NCBI RefSeq assembly: GCF_030546745.1
Contig: NZ_JAUOPD010000022.1
Coordinates: 1 to 57,076 of the forward strand
Direction of reading: 5' to 3'
Source: Thalassotalea sp. 1_MG-2023
GTDB taxonomy: Bacteria > Pseudomonadota > Gammaproteobacteria > Enterobacterales > Alteromonadaceae
Length of the DNA stretch: 57,076 bases
Positions within the stretch are counted from its first letter, which is position 1. Every line of letters starts with the position of its first letter. Of the stretch, positions 45,806-55,269 are shown one piece after another. A model generated the notes under the pieces. It saw only the letters and a program-made list of their open reading frames with translations. It had not been told where the DNA came from and did not search any database. The position numbers were made by a program, and so were the translations under genes.

Positions 45806-46564
45806 ATGACTCACACTATCACAACTATTGCTATATTAAGCGTACTATTGACGTTACCAGTAAATGCAGCTTCGCAAACGGCAGCAAGTAAAAGCATCTC
45901 TGCCTCCAAAGCAACATGGGATACTTCAACCGCTCTAAGTCAACTAAAAGATGGTGAACAGTTGGAAAATCCATTAGTAGGTCTATCTAGAGAGCAAGTA
46001 AAGCAACAAAAATCTGCAAAAAAACTTCTGACTACAAACAACCAAAAGTCGGCATTACGCGCTTACCACAGTTTCTCTATTTATCAAGGTTATGCCCAGC
46101 TTATTGAAGATTACGACCAAGATGGCTTTTTCCAAACCTTTAGTGTGACATTTGATGCTGATGTGTATAGTTATGATCACATCAATTCAGCGAAGGTTTA
46201 TGCCGAACTGTATTTAAGTAAGAATGGCGGTGATTGGATCCACTATTATACCACTGAAGACTTTATAATTTATGGTGAGAATGAAAATGATGAATATGAA
46301 GTTTATACGACGTTAAATCAGGGCTATATTCCTGAATATTATGATGTATTAATTGATTTATATGAAGTTGGTTACCCTGATATTGTTGCGACTTATAGTG
46401 CAAACGATACGAACGATTTATACGCTCTCCCTCTTGAAAGTACCGATTATGATCCAGATTACGTCGAAGTTGTTTATGAAAGCGAAAGTCATGGTCACGG
46501 TGGTAGTATTTATACATTGCTAGCACTATTAGCGACGATAGGTTTACTAAAAATAAGACGTTAA
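45806..46564 (+). CDS. choice-of-anchor H family protein with GlyGly-CTERM-like tag
   Basis: 252 residues: signal peptide about 1-22; a Ser/Ala/Thr/Gln-rich segment; an acidic, Tyr-rich middle (YDQDGFF, FDADVYSYDH) with beta-rich look; and a C-terminal anchor of HGHGGS, hydrophobic span and KIRR. The layout matches the choice-of-anchor H family known to me from Shewanella and relatives. The tag is rhombosortase-like, so surface or type II-related export is likely. GAGGA lies 6 bases before the ATG. Confidence 0.75.
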   Translation: MTHTITTIAILSVLLTLPVNAASQTAASKSISASKATWDTSTALSQLKDGEQLENPLVGLSREQVKQQKSAKKLLTTNNQKSALRAYHSFSIYQGYAQLIEDYDQDGFFQTFSVTFDADVYSYDHINSAKVYAELYLSKNGGDWIHYYTTEDFIIYGENENDEYEVYTTLNQGYIPEYYDVLIDLYEVGYPDIVATYSANDTNDLYALPLESTDYDPDYVEVVYESESHGHGGSIYTLLALLATIGLLKIRR

Positions 46565-46570
46565 AATAAT

Positions 46571-46600
46571 GGCTTAACACAGTTAAATCTGTGTTAAGCC
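46571..46600. terminator. perfect hairpin between convergent genes
   Basis: 12-base-pair perfect stem GGCTTAACACAG / CTGTGTTAAGCC, 6-base loop. On the minus strand it is followed by ATTATTTT, so it fits termination of the efflux operon best. Confidence 0.65.
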
Positions 46601-46614
46601 AACAAACCCCAGCG

Positions 46615-49600
46615 TTATTGTTTTAAGGGTTTTTCTTGAGCTTGGCTATCAAGCTTATTTTGTAAAAACTCAGGAGATTGAGTATTTTTCGCTAAAGCAT
46701 AATACGCCGCAGGAATAATAAATAAGGTTAATAGCGTAGCAACTATTACACCAGTAAACACCACAACACCTATAACCATTCGGCTTTCAGCGCCAGGACC
46801 TGATGCCAATACAAGTGGTACTGAGCTCATTACCGTTGTTAATGATGTCATAATGATCGGACGTAAACGTTGCGCTGCTGCTTGCACAATAGCCTCTTTA
46901 AACTCAACGCCTTTATCGCGTAGTTGATTGGTAAACTCAACGATGAGTATGCCATTTTTCGCACTTAACCCAATCAACATAACAATACCAATTTGACTAT
47001 AAATATTAATAGTTAACCCTGTAGACCATAAACCAAATAAAGCGCCAACTAAGCCTAACGGTACCGTTAACATGATCACAAACGGATGAACAAAACTTTC
47101 AAATTGTGCCGCTAACACTAAAAACGTTACGGTAAGTGCTAGAATGAACACGTAAGTCATCGCAGATGCACCTTCATAGAAAAGTTGTGACTCACCTTTG
47201 TAATCTATAGCACCATCAATGTCATTTTCTTCAGCAGCAACTTGATTAAGAAAGTTTAGCGCTTCTTCTAACGTATAACCGTCAGCTAAATTAGCGCTTA
47301 ACGTGATTGCTCGCATACGATTATAACGATTAAGCCTTGAGGCGGTTGCCTCTTCCGTTAACGTTATTAAACTATCTAACGGGACCAACTCACTACTACG
47401 CGATTTTAAATAAATATTGGAAATGTCGGTTGGGTTGGTAAAGTCTTTTTTCGTACCTTTTAGAATAACATCATATTCTTCACCACGATCAATAAACGTA
47501 GTTGCTCGGCGTTGACCTAACATAGTTTCTAAGGTTCTGCCTATTTCTGAGACAGAAACACCTAAATCAGCCGCTTTATTCTTGTCAATATTAACAAGAA
47601 ACTGTGGAAATGTTTCTTTGTAATCATGGTCGATACGAACCAAACCTGGGTTAGTTTCAGCACGCTTGATAATACGATCACGCCAATCAGCAAGCTGTGC
47701 GTAATCATTACCTTGTAACACAAACTCTATTGGACGAGAAGAACCACCGCCACCGATGCCACGTCGCATAATTGCAAAAGCACGAACGTCAGTAACTTCT
47801 TGCATTTTACCGCTTATTTCATCCATTACTTCCCATGTAGAGCGTTTACGCTCATCCCAATCAGCCATACCAACTATAGCTACACCACCTCTTCCGCCCC
47901 AGCCTGGCACACGAATTAACACACGACTTAACTCGCCAGATTCAGAATAAGGCATTAGTCTTTCTTCAATTTTTGCCATATTTGCTGCGTTATTCTCATA
48001 ACTTGCGCCTTCTGGGCCATTCATCATTAAGAAAAAAGTACCACGATCTTCTTTTGGTGTTAGCTCGGAGGGCACTTGTTGATAAAGCGAATAACTTGCA
48101 AATCCAGTTAATATCATCGTGACGATTAAACTCCACTTTCGTAACATATTTGAACGAATTGAGTTTTTATACGCTTCTTCAATACGGTGAAACGTTTTAT
48201 CCATCCATTGGCTAAATTTGCTTTCTTTTTCTGAAGCTTTCAATACTTTTGAACAAAGCGCAGGAGATAATGTTAACGCGGTAATACTAGAGAAAAATAC
48301 CGCTGCACTTACTGCCATAGCAAACTCTGTAAATAACGCACCTATGCGACCATCCATAAATACCAACGGTACGAAGACGGAAATCAATACTAACGTTGTC
48401 GCGATAATAGCAAAGCCAACCTCTCTTGCACCTCGGTAAGCTGCTAATAAAGGAGGTTCGCCTAACTCAATTCGGCGGTGAATGTTTTCAAGCATCACAA
48501 TAGCATCATCAACCACTAAGCCAATAGCGAGTACTAAGGCCAATAATGTTAATAAATTTATCGAGTAGTCCATCGCGAGTAAAAACATAAAACTACCGAT
48601 CAAAGCAACAGGTACAGTAACAGCAGGGATCAATGTTGCGCGAATATTTCCTAAAAACAAATAAATCACCAGCACAACCAATGCCATAGATATGGCTAAC
48701 GTTCGGTAAACTTCATCAATAGATTCTTTAATGAAAATAGACGAGTCATAGCTATCACCTATGGTGGTACCTTCAGGCAAATTACGTTTGATGTTTTCAA
48801 GTTCTGCTCGCGCATTATCAACAACGGTTAATGTATTAGCTTTTGCTTGTTTAACAATGCCTAAGCCAATCATGTTGCGGCCATTGCCTCTAAATAAGCT
48901 TTCATCGTCAGCCGCTTCAAGATGTACATCGGCAACTTCACCGAGGCGCACTAAATAGCCATCTTCACCGCGTTTAATAACGAGATTTCTAAAGTCCGTT
49001 TGATCTTTATAACTTCTTGCCGTGCGAACAGTAAAATCTCGATCTACAGATTCAATTTCACCGGCTGGAAGTTCAACATTTTCGCTTCTTAATGTGTTTT
49101 CAATATCACTACTTGTAATGCCACGCGCAGCCATAGCTTTGCGATTAAGCCACACCTTCATGGCGTATTTTCGCTCACCACCGACACGAACATTTGATAC
49201 ACCATCTACAACGGCTAATCGGTCAACAATAAAACGTTGCGCATAATCAGACAATTGTAATGAATTCATGGTGGTGCTGTTTAGAACAAACCAAGCTATT
49301 GGACTTTCATCACTGTTAGACTTTGACACCTCTGGCGGGTTAACTTGCTCAGGTAAGCTATCTAACGCTCGTGCAACACGTTCACGCACATCATTAGATG
49401 CAGCATCAATGTCTCGACTAATATTAAATTCAATCGTGATATTAGAGCGGCCATTGCGACTGGAAGAGTTAATACTTTTGATCCCTTCTATGCCCGAAAT
49501 TCTATTTTCTAATACTTGAGTGATTTTGGTTTCAATGATTTCAGCACTTGCCCCAGTATAGCTGGTGCTAACACTGACGATTGGCGATTCAATATCAGGA

Positions 49601-49710
49601 TACTCTCGCAATGGCAGCATGGTAAAAGCCACAATACCAAACGTTAATAACAACAAATTTATAACAATGGCAAAGACTGGACGCTTTACGCTTGTATCGG
49701 TAATTTTCAT
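46615..49710 (-). CDS. RND multidrug efflux permease (HAE1 family)
   Basis: 1031 residues; inner-membrane proton antiporter of a tripartite drug pump. Twelve expected membrane helices with the N-terminal MKITDTSVKRPVFA opening and helix-4 acidic pair in LAIGLVVDDAIVMLENIHRR, both AcrB hallmarks. Two large periplasmic loops hold porter and docking regions. It lies 5 bases after the adaptor gene. No TolC-type outer-membrane gene lies in the window, so a shared TolC is likely. Substrates not deducible. Confidence 0.94.
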   Translation of the reverse strand: MKITDTSVKRPVFAIVINLLLLTFGIVAFTMLPLREYPDIESPIVSVSTSYTGASAEIIETKITQVLENRISGIEGIKSINSSSRNGRSNITIEFNISRDIDAASNDVRERVARALDSLPEQVNPPEVSKSNSDESPIAWFVLNSTTMNSLQLSDYAQRFIVDRLAVVDGVSNVRVGGERKYAMKVWLNRKAMAARGITSSDIENTLRSENVELPAGEIESVDRDFTVRTARSYKDQTDFRNLVIKRGEDGYLVRLGEVADVHLEAADDESLFRGNGRNMIGLGIVKQAKANTLTVVDNARAELENIKRNLPEGTTIGDSYDSSIFIKESIDEVYRTLAISMALVVLVIYLFLGNIRATLIPAVTVPVALIGSFMFLLAMDYSINLLTLLALVLAIGLVVDDAIVMLENIHRRIELGEPPLLAAYRGAREVGFAIIATTLVLISVFVPLVFMDGRIGALFTEFAMAVSAAVFFSSITALTLSPALCSKVLKASEKESKFSQWMDKTFHRIEEAYKNSIRSNMLRKWSLIVTMILTGFASYSLYQQVPSELTPKEDRGTFFLMMNGPEGASYENNAANMAKIEERLMPYSESGELSRVLIRVPGWGGRGGVAIVGMADWDERKRSTWEVMDEISGKMQEVTDVRAFAIMRRGIGGGGSSRPIEFVLQGNDYAQLADWRDRIIKRAETNPGLVRIDHDYKETFPQFLVNIDKNKAADLGVSVSEIGRTLETMLGQRRATTFIDRGEEYDVILKGTKKDFTNPTDISNIYLKSRSSELVPLDSLITLTEEATASRLNRYNRMRAITLSANLADGYTLEEALNFLNQVAAEENDIDGAIDYKGESQLFYEGASAMTYVFILALTVTFLVLAAQFESFVHPFVIMLTVPLGLVGALFGLWSTGLTINIYSQIGIVMLIGLSAKNGILIVEFTNQLRDKGVEFKEAIVQAAAQRLRPIIMTSLTTVMSSVPLVLASGPGAESRMVIGVVVFTGVIVATLLTLFIIPAAYYALAKNTQSPEFLQNKLDSQAQEKPLKQ

Positions 49711-49715
49711 TTCAA

Positions 49716-50768
49716 TTACCCCTTAATACTAACTTTGCTGCCAGAACGTATTTTAATTAGCCCTTCCGTTACAATTTGTTGTCCATCAGTTAAGCCTTCA
49801 TCAATAGCAACCCAGCCATCATGGCGGCTAACAACATGCACTTCTACTTTGTTAGCAATTCCGTTTTCAATTGCATAAACAAAATGTTGATTTTTTAGTG
49901 GGATCACCGCTTTTTCTGGGATCATTATCGCCTGAGCTGAACTGAGTTGTAATGATGTCTCTAATAGCATTCCTGGTCTAAGCAAACCTTGTTCATTTGC
50001 AAAACTCGCGGTAACTTCCACACTTCGTGTTGCAACATCAATGCGAGAACTAATGTGCGTAACTTCACCAGTAAAAGTATGTTCAGGGTATGCATCATTT
50101 TTGGTCACAACTTTCATCCCTAACTGCAATTGCGCTAAATATTTTTCAGGTACTTTAAAATCAACTTTAATCACACTGATATCATCTAAGGTTGTGATGT
50201 TTGTCGCCGTATTCACAAAGCTACCAATCGAAACTTCACGCTTTCCCAATAGTCCGCTAAATGGTGCTGTTATTGTCATTTCGGCTAGTTTAGTTTTCGC
50301 ACTTTCTAGTTGCGCTTTCGTTGCTTCCACCATGGAAACTTGCTCTTCTAACATTGATTTAGCTGTTGCTTGCGAGCGCGAAAGCTCCTTTAGCCGATTT
50401 AATTGGCGCTGTTCTTCATCTAAATTAATGCTTAACTCTTTTACGGCAATTTTTTCTTCTTCAGATTGTAATTGCACAAGCTTTTGGCCTTTAACAACAA
50501 AGTCACCATCATCAAAGAAAATATCGATAAGGTAATCACTTTGGGCACTTTTTATGTAAATCGCTTGATTAGCACGCGCACTTCCAATCGCCTCAATGAG
50601 CACTGCATTTTCTTGTAAGGTCGCTTTATGTGCCATAACTTGTGTTGCCGTACCCGCCATTGCGTTTTTTTCACCTTGGCTAGTCGGTAAATATAAATAA
50701 ATACATAACCCTACCAAAAGGGTAATTATAAAAGGAAATAAGGCTTTACCTGATTGTGTTGAATACAT
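49716..50768 (-). CDS. RND periplasmic adaptor (membrane fusion protein)
   Basis: HlyD/AcrA-type adaptor: N-terminal anchor helix (about residues 10-28), biotinyl-lipoyl half motifs around a coiled-coil hairpin (about 95-165, LNLDEEQRQLNRLKEL), beta-barrel and membrane-proximal domains to 350. No lipobox. The ATG at 50768 is my choice; ATGs at 50792 and a TTG at 50807 also stay open, and none has a strong ribosome site. Two-gene operon with the permease downstream. Confidence 0.9.
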   Translation of the reverse strand: MYSTQSGKALFPFIITLLVGLCIYLYLPTSQGEKNAMAGTATQVMAHKATLQENAVLIEAIGSARANQAIYIKSAQSDYLIDIFFDDGDFVVKGQKLVQLQSEEEKIAVKELSINLDEEQRQLNRLKELSRSQATAKSMLEEQVSMVEATKAQLESAKTKLAEMTITAPFSGLLGKREVSIGSFVNTATNITTLDDISVIKVDFKVPEKYLAQLQLGMKVVTKNDAYPEHTFTGEVTHISSRIDVATRSVEVTASFANEQGLLRPGMLLETSLQLSSAQAIMIPEKAVIPLKNQHFVYAIENGIANKVEVHVVSRHDGWVAIDEGLTDGQQIVTEGLIKIRSGSKVSIKG

Positions 50769-50823
50769 CTTGGTCACACTCAAAAAATACATGAATATAG
50801 TATACAAAAGAATTAAAGTTAAC

Positions 50824-50835
50824 GGAGGTCAGGTA
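50824..50835 (+). repeat. short relative of the GGGGTCAGGTA word
   Basis: GGAGGTCAGGTA shares 10 of 11 bases with the core of the 21-base direct repeats at 16.3 and 19.2 kb. Too short to be sure; may be a decayed copy. Confidence 0.3.
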
Positions 50836-50964
50836 TCTCAGATAATTGTACATTTATCTTAAAAGTTCGACTCTTAATGGTTTATTGCTGCTTTAAAATA
50901 CTTTATTTTAGTTTTTAACACGGTAAACTCAGTATTAAAGCAGTGTTCAATAAAAGGATTTTCT

Positions 50965-51507
50965 ATGTTTACGCAGTATATAAAAAGCATACTTAGCTTT
51001 CATCGCGCACAACCCAAAGCACCCAACTTCTTCCTCGTATACGCACTTATTTGGCTTGCCCTGCATAACCAATTTTTTGTCACCTTTATTTCTACTTCAG
51101 GTAGTTTAAATAGCAAAATCAGTGCGGCCACTGCTAGCATTGAACATCAATACTTACTATCACTTTTATTCACTATCACATTTTTTGCGTTACGGTTGAC
51201 TTATTTGTATTTCGTTACCAAAGCGAATGAAATTGCGGACGAAGACGCACCTATAGAAGACAAACTTGGTCATGACCAAGTATTTACAGAAAACAAAGAC
51301 GTTATGCGTTTAGTTGTGCTGCTCGATGAAACTAAAGCCAAGCTTGCTTCAGCGAATAAAAAAGAAACTGAGTTATTGGAAGAAAAACAAGCCGTAATTC
51401 AAAAATCACGTGAATTGCAAACAGAGCTTGAGGAAGTTAAGGCAGATTTAGCCATTATGACCCAACAAAACGAAGTTCTTAAAAGTGAATTAACTCGAAC
51501 CGCATAG
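50965..51507 (+). CDS. two-span membrane protein with coiled-coil tail
   Basis: 180 residues. Two hydrophobic spans at about 22-45 and 65-90; the rest is cytosolic, acidic, and from about 115 to 175 shows strong coiled-coil heptads (ETELLEEKQAVIQKSRELQTELEEVK). AAGGA precedes the ATG at good spacing. Family not recognised. Divergent from the efflux operon. Confidence 0.75.
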   Translation: MFTQYIKSILSFHRAQPKAPNFFLVYALIWLALHNQFFVTFISTSGSLNSKISAATASIEHQYLLSLLFTITFFALRLTYLYFVTKANEIADEDAPIEDKLGHDQVFTENKDVMRLVVLLDETKAKLASANKKETELLEEKQAVIQKSRELQTELEEVKADLAIMTQQNEVLKSELTRTA

Positions 51508-51535
51508 GTTTTAGTTAGAGTATCCAACATCATTT

Positions 51536-52276
51536 TTACAATACTTGACTAATTTCATACGTACAATACAAACGGCCAGCATTACTCTTTTTATTATAGC
51601 TCGTCATTGGTATAAGTTGATAACCTTGCAATTCACCACCATTAATTTTACGTGAGAAAGCTGTGCGCTCAAAAATTAAGGTGTAGTCTATTTTCGGGCT
51701 ATCGAGAAAAATAAATTTTTCTTCTTTAAGATGCCAAATTCCTTTAAACACATGCTCATTGTACAGTTTTTTTGATGCATCCCATATGTCTTCTTCAATA
51801 CGAAATTGGCCATTTTTTTGTAATATTAACGTAGTTGAGTTTTGACAATCTCGTGCTGCGTATTCATTGAATAGAGGGATATCATACTCTTGTTCGATAT
51901 GTATAGCGTTACGAGCAACGATATCATCGGGAACAATATATAACCCCATATTATTTGCACTAAAACTATGATTACTTGCAAGAATAAGCCCCGTATTATC
52001 AATCACAATACCTAGTTGGTTCAACAAGTTCATTACCTTTTCAGCTTGTTGTTTACTCCCCTTACTAGGCGCATAAATTAAGGTATTGTCACCTATTGTG
52101 TTTGGAAAGGGTAAGCGATTTACCTCTACTAACATTTCAGCTTGTGTTAACGAGTTTTTGATTTTATCTATCTCAGCTTGCTTTAAGAACTTACCATATA
52201 AATGCACTGTAGAAGGTGAGCTACAGCCAACAGTTAAAAACAGCAAACAACAGAGGAAAATTACAGGTAACTTCAT
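51536..52276 (-). CDS. lipoprotein of unknown function
   Basis: 246 residues with a clear lipobox (LTVGC, C18) from the ATG at 52276; an upstream ATG at 52312 adds 12 residues unlike a signal. Repeated features: a C-terminal beta-rich region (LILQKNGQFRIEEDIWDASKKL, WHLKEEKFIFLD). Two cysteines near the end. No family recognised. Confidence 0.75.
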   Translation of the reverse strand: MKLPVIFLCCLLFLTVGCSSPSTVHLYGKFLKQAEIDKIKNSLTQAEMLVEVNRLPFPNTIGDNTLIYAPSKGSKQQAEKVMNLLNQLGIVIDNTGLILASNHSFSANNMGLYIVPDDIVARNAIHIEQEYDIPLFNEYAARDCQNSTTLILQKNGQFRIEEDIWDASKKLYNEHVFKGIWHLKEEKFIFLDSPKIDYTLIFERTAFSRKINGGELQGYQLIPMTSYNKKSNAGRLYCTYEISQVL

Positions 52277-52452
52277 GGTTTTAATTATAATTTTTAAATA
52301 GATGAACAGCATATTACATCATAAAGTAACATTCAAAGTATTAATTTTTTCAAAATGTAACTACACTGATGAAGACAACACCAATTCGATCAATCAACAT
52401 AATTGGCCCTATTGGAATAAAAATAATAATCAATATAAATAAGCAGGTAACT

Positions 52453-52890
52453 ATGAATCAACAGACTCCACCAGCAATACCAAAATGGTTTTTAATTGTC
52501 AGTATTATCGCTCTGATATGGAATATATTAGGGTTAATGGCATTTATCAGCCATGTAATGATGACACCTGAAATGATTAGCGAATTACCAAGTGCTGAAC
52601 AAGCACTTTATCAAAATATGCCTATGTGGGCGACAATCGCTTTTGCCACCGCTGTAATCGCAGGTTCGCTAGGTAGTGCACTTTTATTACTGAAAAAATC
52701 AATCGCTAAACCGGTGTTTATTGTCTCTTTAATTGGCGTATTAGTGCAAAATTATCACAGTTTTTTTGTCATAGATTCAATGGCCGTTTACGGTAGCGCC
52801 AGCATTATCATGCCATTACTGGTTATCGTAATTGGCATCTTACTTATTGCTTTGTCAAATCATGCTATTGCAAAAGGTTGGTTAAAATAG
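52453..52890 (+). CDS. four-span membrane protein
   Basis: 145 residues from the ATG at 52453 (AGG 6 bases upstream); a more upstream ATG at 52369 adds 28 residues unlike the family. Four hydrophobic segments (about 12-34, 56-80, 87-105, 112-135) and a short Pro-rich N-terminus. Resembles small uncharacterised inner-membrane proteins of marine gammaproteobacteria. Convergent with the hydrolase gene. Confidence 0.75.
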   Translation: MNQQTPPAIPKWFLIVSIIALIWNILGLMAFISHVMMTPEMISELPSAEQALYQNMPMWATIAFATAVIAGSLGSALLLLKKSIAKPVFIVSLIGVLVQNYHSFFVIDSMAVYGSASIIMPLLVIVIGILLIALSNHAIAKGWLK

Positions 52891-52902
52891 CCTTACGCAA
52901 AT

Positions 52903-52940
52903 AAGGGCTGTTCATGACATAACATTCATACAGCCCTTTC
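52903..52940. terminator. hairpin between convergent genes
   Basis: Stem AAGGGCTGT / ACAGCCCTT with an 18-base loop, then TCTC. Between the four-span protein and the hydrolase gene. Confidence 0.55.
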
Positions 52941-52958
52941 TCAGCTAATTTTATCTGC

Positions 52959-53837
52959 TTACTTATTTAACCAGGATACAAGTTCAGGAAAATGATCTTG
53001 TACTGCATTAGCATCGGTCAAAATATCAATATGATCGTAATCTTTTAAGTTACCTGCTTGCTTACTTAATAGTGACACTTTAGCCACTGGGTTGGTTTCT
53101 TCAACGAAAGCTTTCACATCGTCTATATGACCTAATAAATCATCATTAATACCAGTTAAGTGCCAAGTCTCAGGCCATTCAATGGTGTTTGCAGCATTAC
53201 CATATTTATATTGATCAACGGGATCATGCCATGGATTTATCTTTACCCAATAAGTACACTCTTTCAAAAAGCGTCTTGTTTCATTATCTGCACCAAATTT
53301 GAGCTTAACAGCGTCAATGAAACCTTTTCGTTTAGCTAATAAAGGTGCTATACGGTTAAATAACACATCAACTTTCCAAAACTTATTGAAGGTCTTACGG
53401 TATACGCTTCGTTTCGTGCCGAAGCACACCAGCTTAGACACGTGGCTGTGTAAGGCCGGAAATCGAGCAAAGCTACTACAAAAAACAACGCCTCCCCATG
53501 AATGACAAATAACATGCATTTGCTTTCCGGTTTTTTCTGCCACGAAATTAACCAATGCGGGTATATCTGCAACGATCATTTCATGCTGGCCATGCTCCGT
53601 TGTTTCATGCAACGTCGGTATACTTAGACCTTTACCGCGCAGATCAGGTACGTATACATCAAAGCCTTGTTTAGCCAGATAACAAGCCAACCCCTTACCT
53701 GACTTGGTATAAAAAATTTTGCCGTTTTCAATGGTGCCATGTAGCATTAAAATTGGCATGCCACCTTCTTGTTGATAAATATGACGTACATGCAATTGAT
53801 GCTCATCGCTTTTTACAAACAAAGACTGTTGTTTCAT
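52959..53837 (-). CDS. alpha/beta hydrolase
   Basis: 292 residues with an alpha/beta-hydrolase fold: oxyanion region LMLHGTIENG, nucleophile elbow CHSWGGV (Ser), and likely catalytic Asp and His in GINDDLLGH and DYDHID. A lysine- and tryptophan-rich cap lies between. No signal peptide. Start ATG at 53837; a TTG three codons earlier is less likely. Lipase- or esterase-like; substrate unknown. Confidence 0.85.
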   Translation of the reverse strand: MKQQSLFVKSDEHQLHVRHIYQQEGGMPILMLHGTIENGKIFYTKSGKGLACYLAKQGFDVYVPDLRGKGLSIPTLHETTEHGQHEMIVADIPALVNFVAEKTGKQMHVICHSWGGVVFCSSFARFPALHSHVSKLVCFGTKRSVYRKTFNKFWKVDVLFNRIAPLLAKRKGFIDAVKLKFGADNETRRFLKECTYWVKINPWHDPVDQYKYGNAANTIEWPETWHLTGINDDLLGHIDDVKAFVEETNPVAKVSLLSKQAGNLKDYDHIDILTDANAVQDHFPELVSWLNK

Positions 53838-53901
53838 TAGTATCAACCCACATTTAAAAAGCTACAAAGCCTTCAGAAAAGGCAAATAGCTTACACAACA
53901 A

Positions 53902-53914
53902 GAGGTCTGACCTC
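53902..53914. repeat. perfect 13-base palindrome GAGGTCTGACCTC
   Basis: Arms GAGGTC and GACCTC around one T, in the gap between the hydrolase and PepSY genes. It shares the GGTC-GACC theme of the GGGGTCAGG repeats; it may be a small REP-like or regulator site. Confidence 0.4.
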
Positions 53915-53950
53915 AAGACTAGCGCTCACTTTAAAACAACAAAGTGTTCT

Positions 53951-54538
53951 CTATTTACGTGTGATTGTCATCCAAGTACCTACCCCTGCTAATACAACTA
54001 TGAGTAACAGCCCGAATACGCCAAGGTATTGATCAAAGGTTTTATAACCCGTCCAACGCAAATAGTGAATATCATACATGGTGTTAATGAAGTCAGTATC
54101 TTGTCCTTGTTGTCTTAGTGATAATTGTGGCCAATTTAAAGTGATTGCTACGTTGGTTGTGGTTAGAATGTTGTTATTGGTGACAGACTTTATCTTGCCA
54201 TAGCGAGTTTTGTTTACACTAATGGCATCAGCGACCAAGGCATTAACTTGTTTGTTAGATAAGGTATCAATAGCTTGCCAACTTGGCATAATGAAATGAT
54301 GCCATTGCTCTTTATCTTTTAACATAACATGTTGGCCTAATACGGTATTTAACTGTTTTGTTTCAAGCCACTCACCTTTAGGTAGCTTTTCAACATAAGC
54401 TAACGGATATGTTTTAACATTAAGGGTTTGGTAAGCCTCTTGATATCCAGGTTTAAAGAAGAAGTAAGTACCCGTTATTGCCCAAGCAATAATAGGTAGT
54501 AACATGATCAACCCTAAAATTTTATGTATTTTACGCAC
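53951..54538 (-). CDS. PepSY-associated membrane protein
   Basis: 195 residues: two membrane spans (about 8-28 and 170-192) around a periplasmic PepSY-like region. The start is a GTG with AAGGAG 5 bases upstream. Resembles PepSY_TM helix proteins, often near iron or copper uptake and flavin-linked reductases, none of which is nearby. Function inferred only from family. Confidence 0.75.
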   Translation of the reverse strand: MRKIHKILGLIMLLPIIAWAITGTYFFFKPGYQEAYQTLNVKTYPLAYVEKLPKGEWLETKQLNTVLGQHVMLKDKEQWHHFIMPSWQAIDTLSNKQVNALVADAISVNKTRYGKIKSVTNNNILTTTNVAITLNWPQLSLRQQGQDTDFINTMYDIHYLRWTGYKTFDQYLGVFGLLLIVVLAGVGTWMTITRK

Positions 54539-54673
54539 AGAAACTCCTTTTATTTATGTAAATATTAACCTATTGATCTAGTTAGAATAAAGAAAATAAA
54601 GGTGAGAAGCAGAAAATGTAATAGATCGTTTTATCTTAAAAACCATATAATGTAATCGTTCACTTTTAACTTT

Positions 54674-55150
54674 ATGAAACAACACACCATGAAATTAACC
54701 ACGGCTACTCAACAACATATTCCGACAATAATGGCTTGGTTTCCTGATGAGCAAGCACTGTCTCTTTGGTCTGGCCCTGGTTTTCGTTACCCTTTCACCG
54801 AACGAACTTTTATAGATGATCTGAAGTTATCGACGTTATCGTCTTATGCCTTAATAAATGAAAACGGTGAGATAGTCGCGTTCGGCCAATTTTACTTACG
54901 CATGAATCGATGCCACTTAGGTCGCTTAGTTGTCAAACCAAGCGAAAGGGGCAAAGGTATAGCAACTATGCTCATTCAACAATTAAGTGAAATTGGCTGC
55001 AAGGTATTAAATACAAGTGAACTATCTTTATTTGTATTTACACACAACACATCAGCAACTCGAGCGTATCAAAAGCTTGGTTTTGTTTTAGCACAATATT
55101 CAGAGCCCATGCCAATTGAAAATTGTGTATACATGATCAAAAAAAATTAA
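54674..55150 (+). CDS. GNAT-family N-acetyltransferase
   Basis: 158 residues with a GNAT core. Acetyl-CoA-binding motif A is LGRLVVKPSERGKGIATML (RGKGIA loop), and motif B follows (TRAYQKLGFV). Acceptor unknown; could be an amino sugar, amine or protein terminus. Single gene. Confidence 0.9.
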   Translation: MKQHTMKLTTATQQHIPTIMAWFPDEQALSLWSGPGFRYPFTERTFIDDLKLSTLSSYALINENGEIVAFGQFYLRMNRCHLGRLVVKPSERGKGIATMLIQQLSEIGCKVLNTSELSLFVFTHNTSATRAYQKLGFVLAQYSEPMPIENCVYMIKKN

Positions 55151-55269
55151 CATTGTTTATACTCTTCTAATACTAAACAAACGACGCTTGTTACCATGAA
55201 AATACTTTACTCGTCGCGTTGTTTTTATCACACTACCAATAGCATTAAAAAGATAAAAATATAATCACC

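Noticed and set aside
46615-50768. Complete drug-efflux tripartite operon
   Set aside because: Only adaptor and permease are present; no outer-membrane channel gene is found here, so it is not a complete set.
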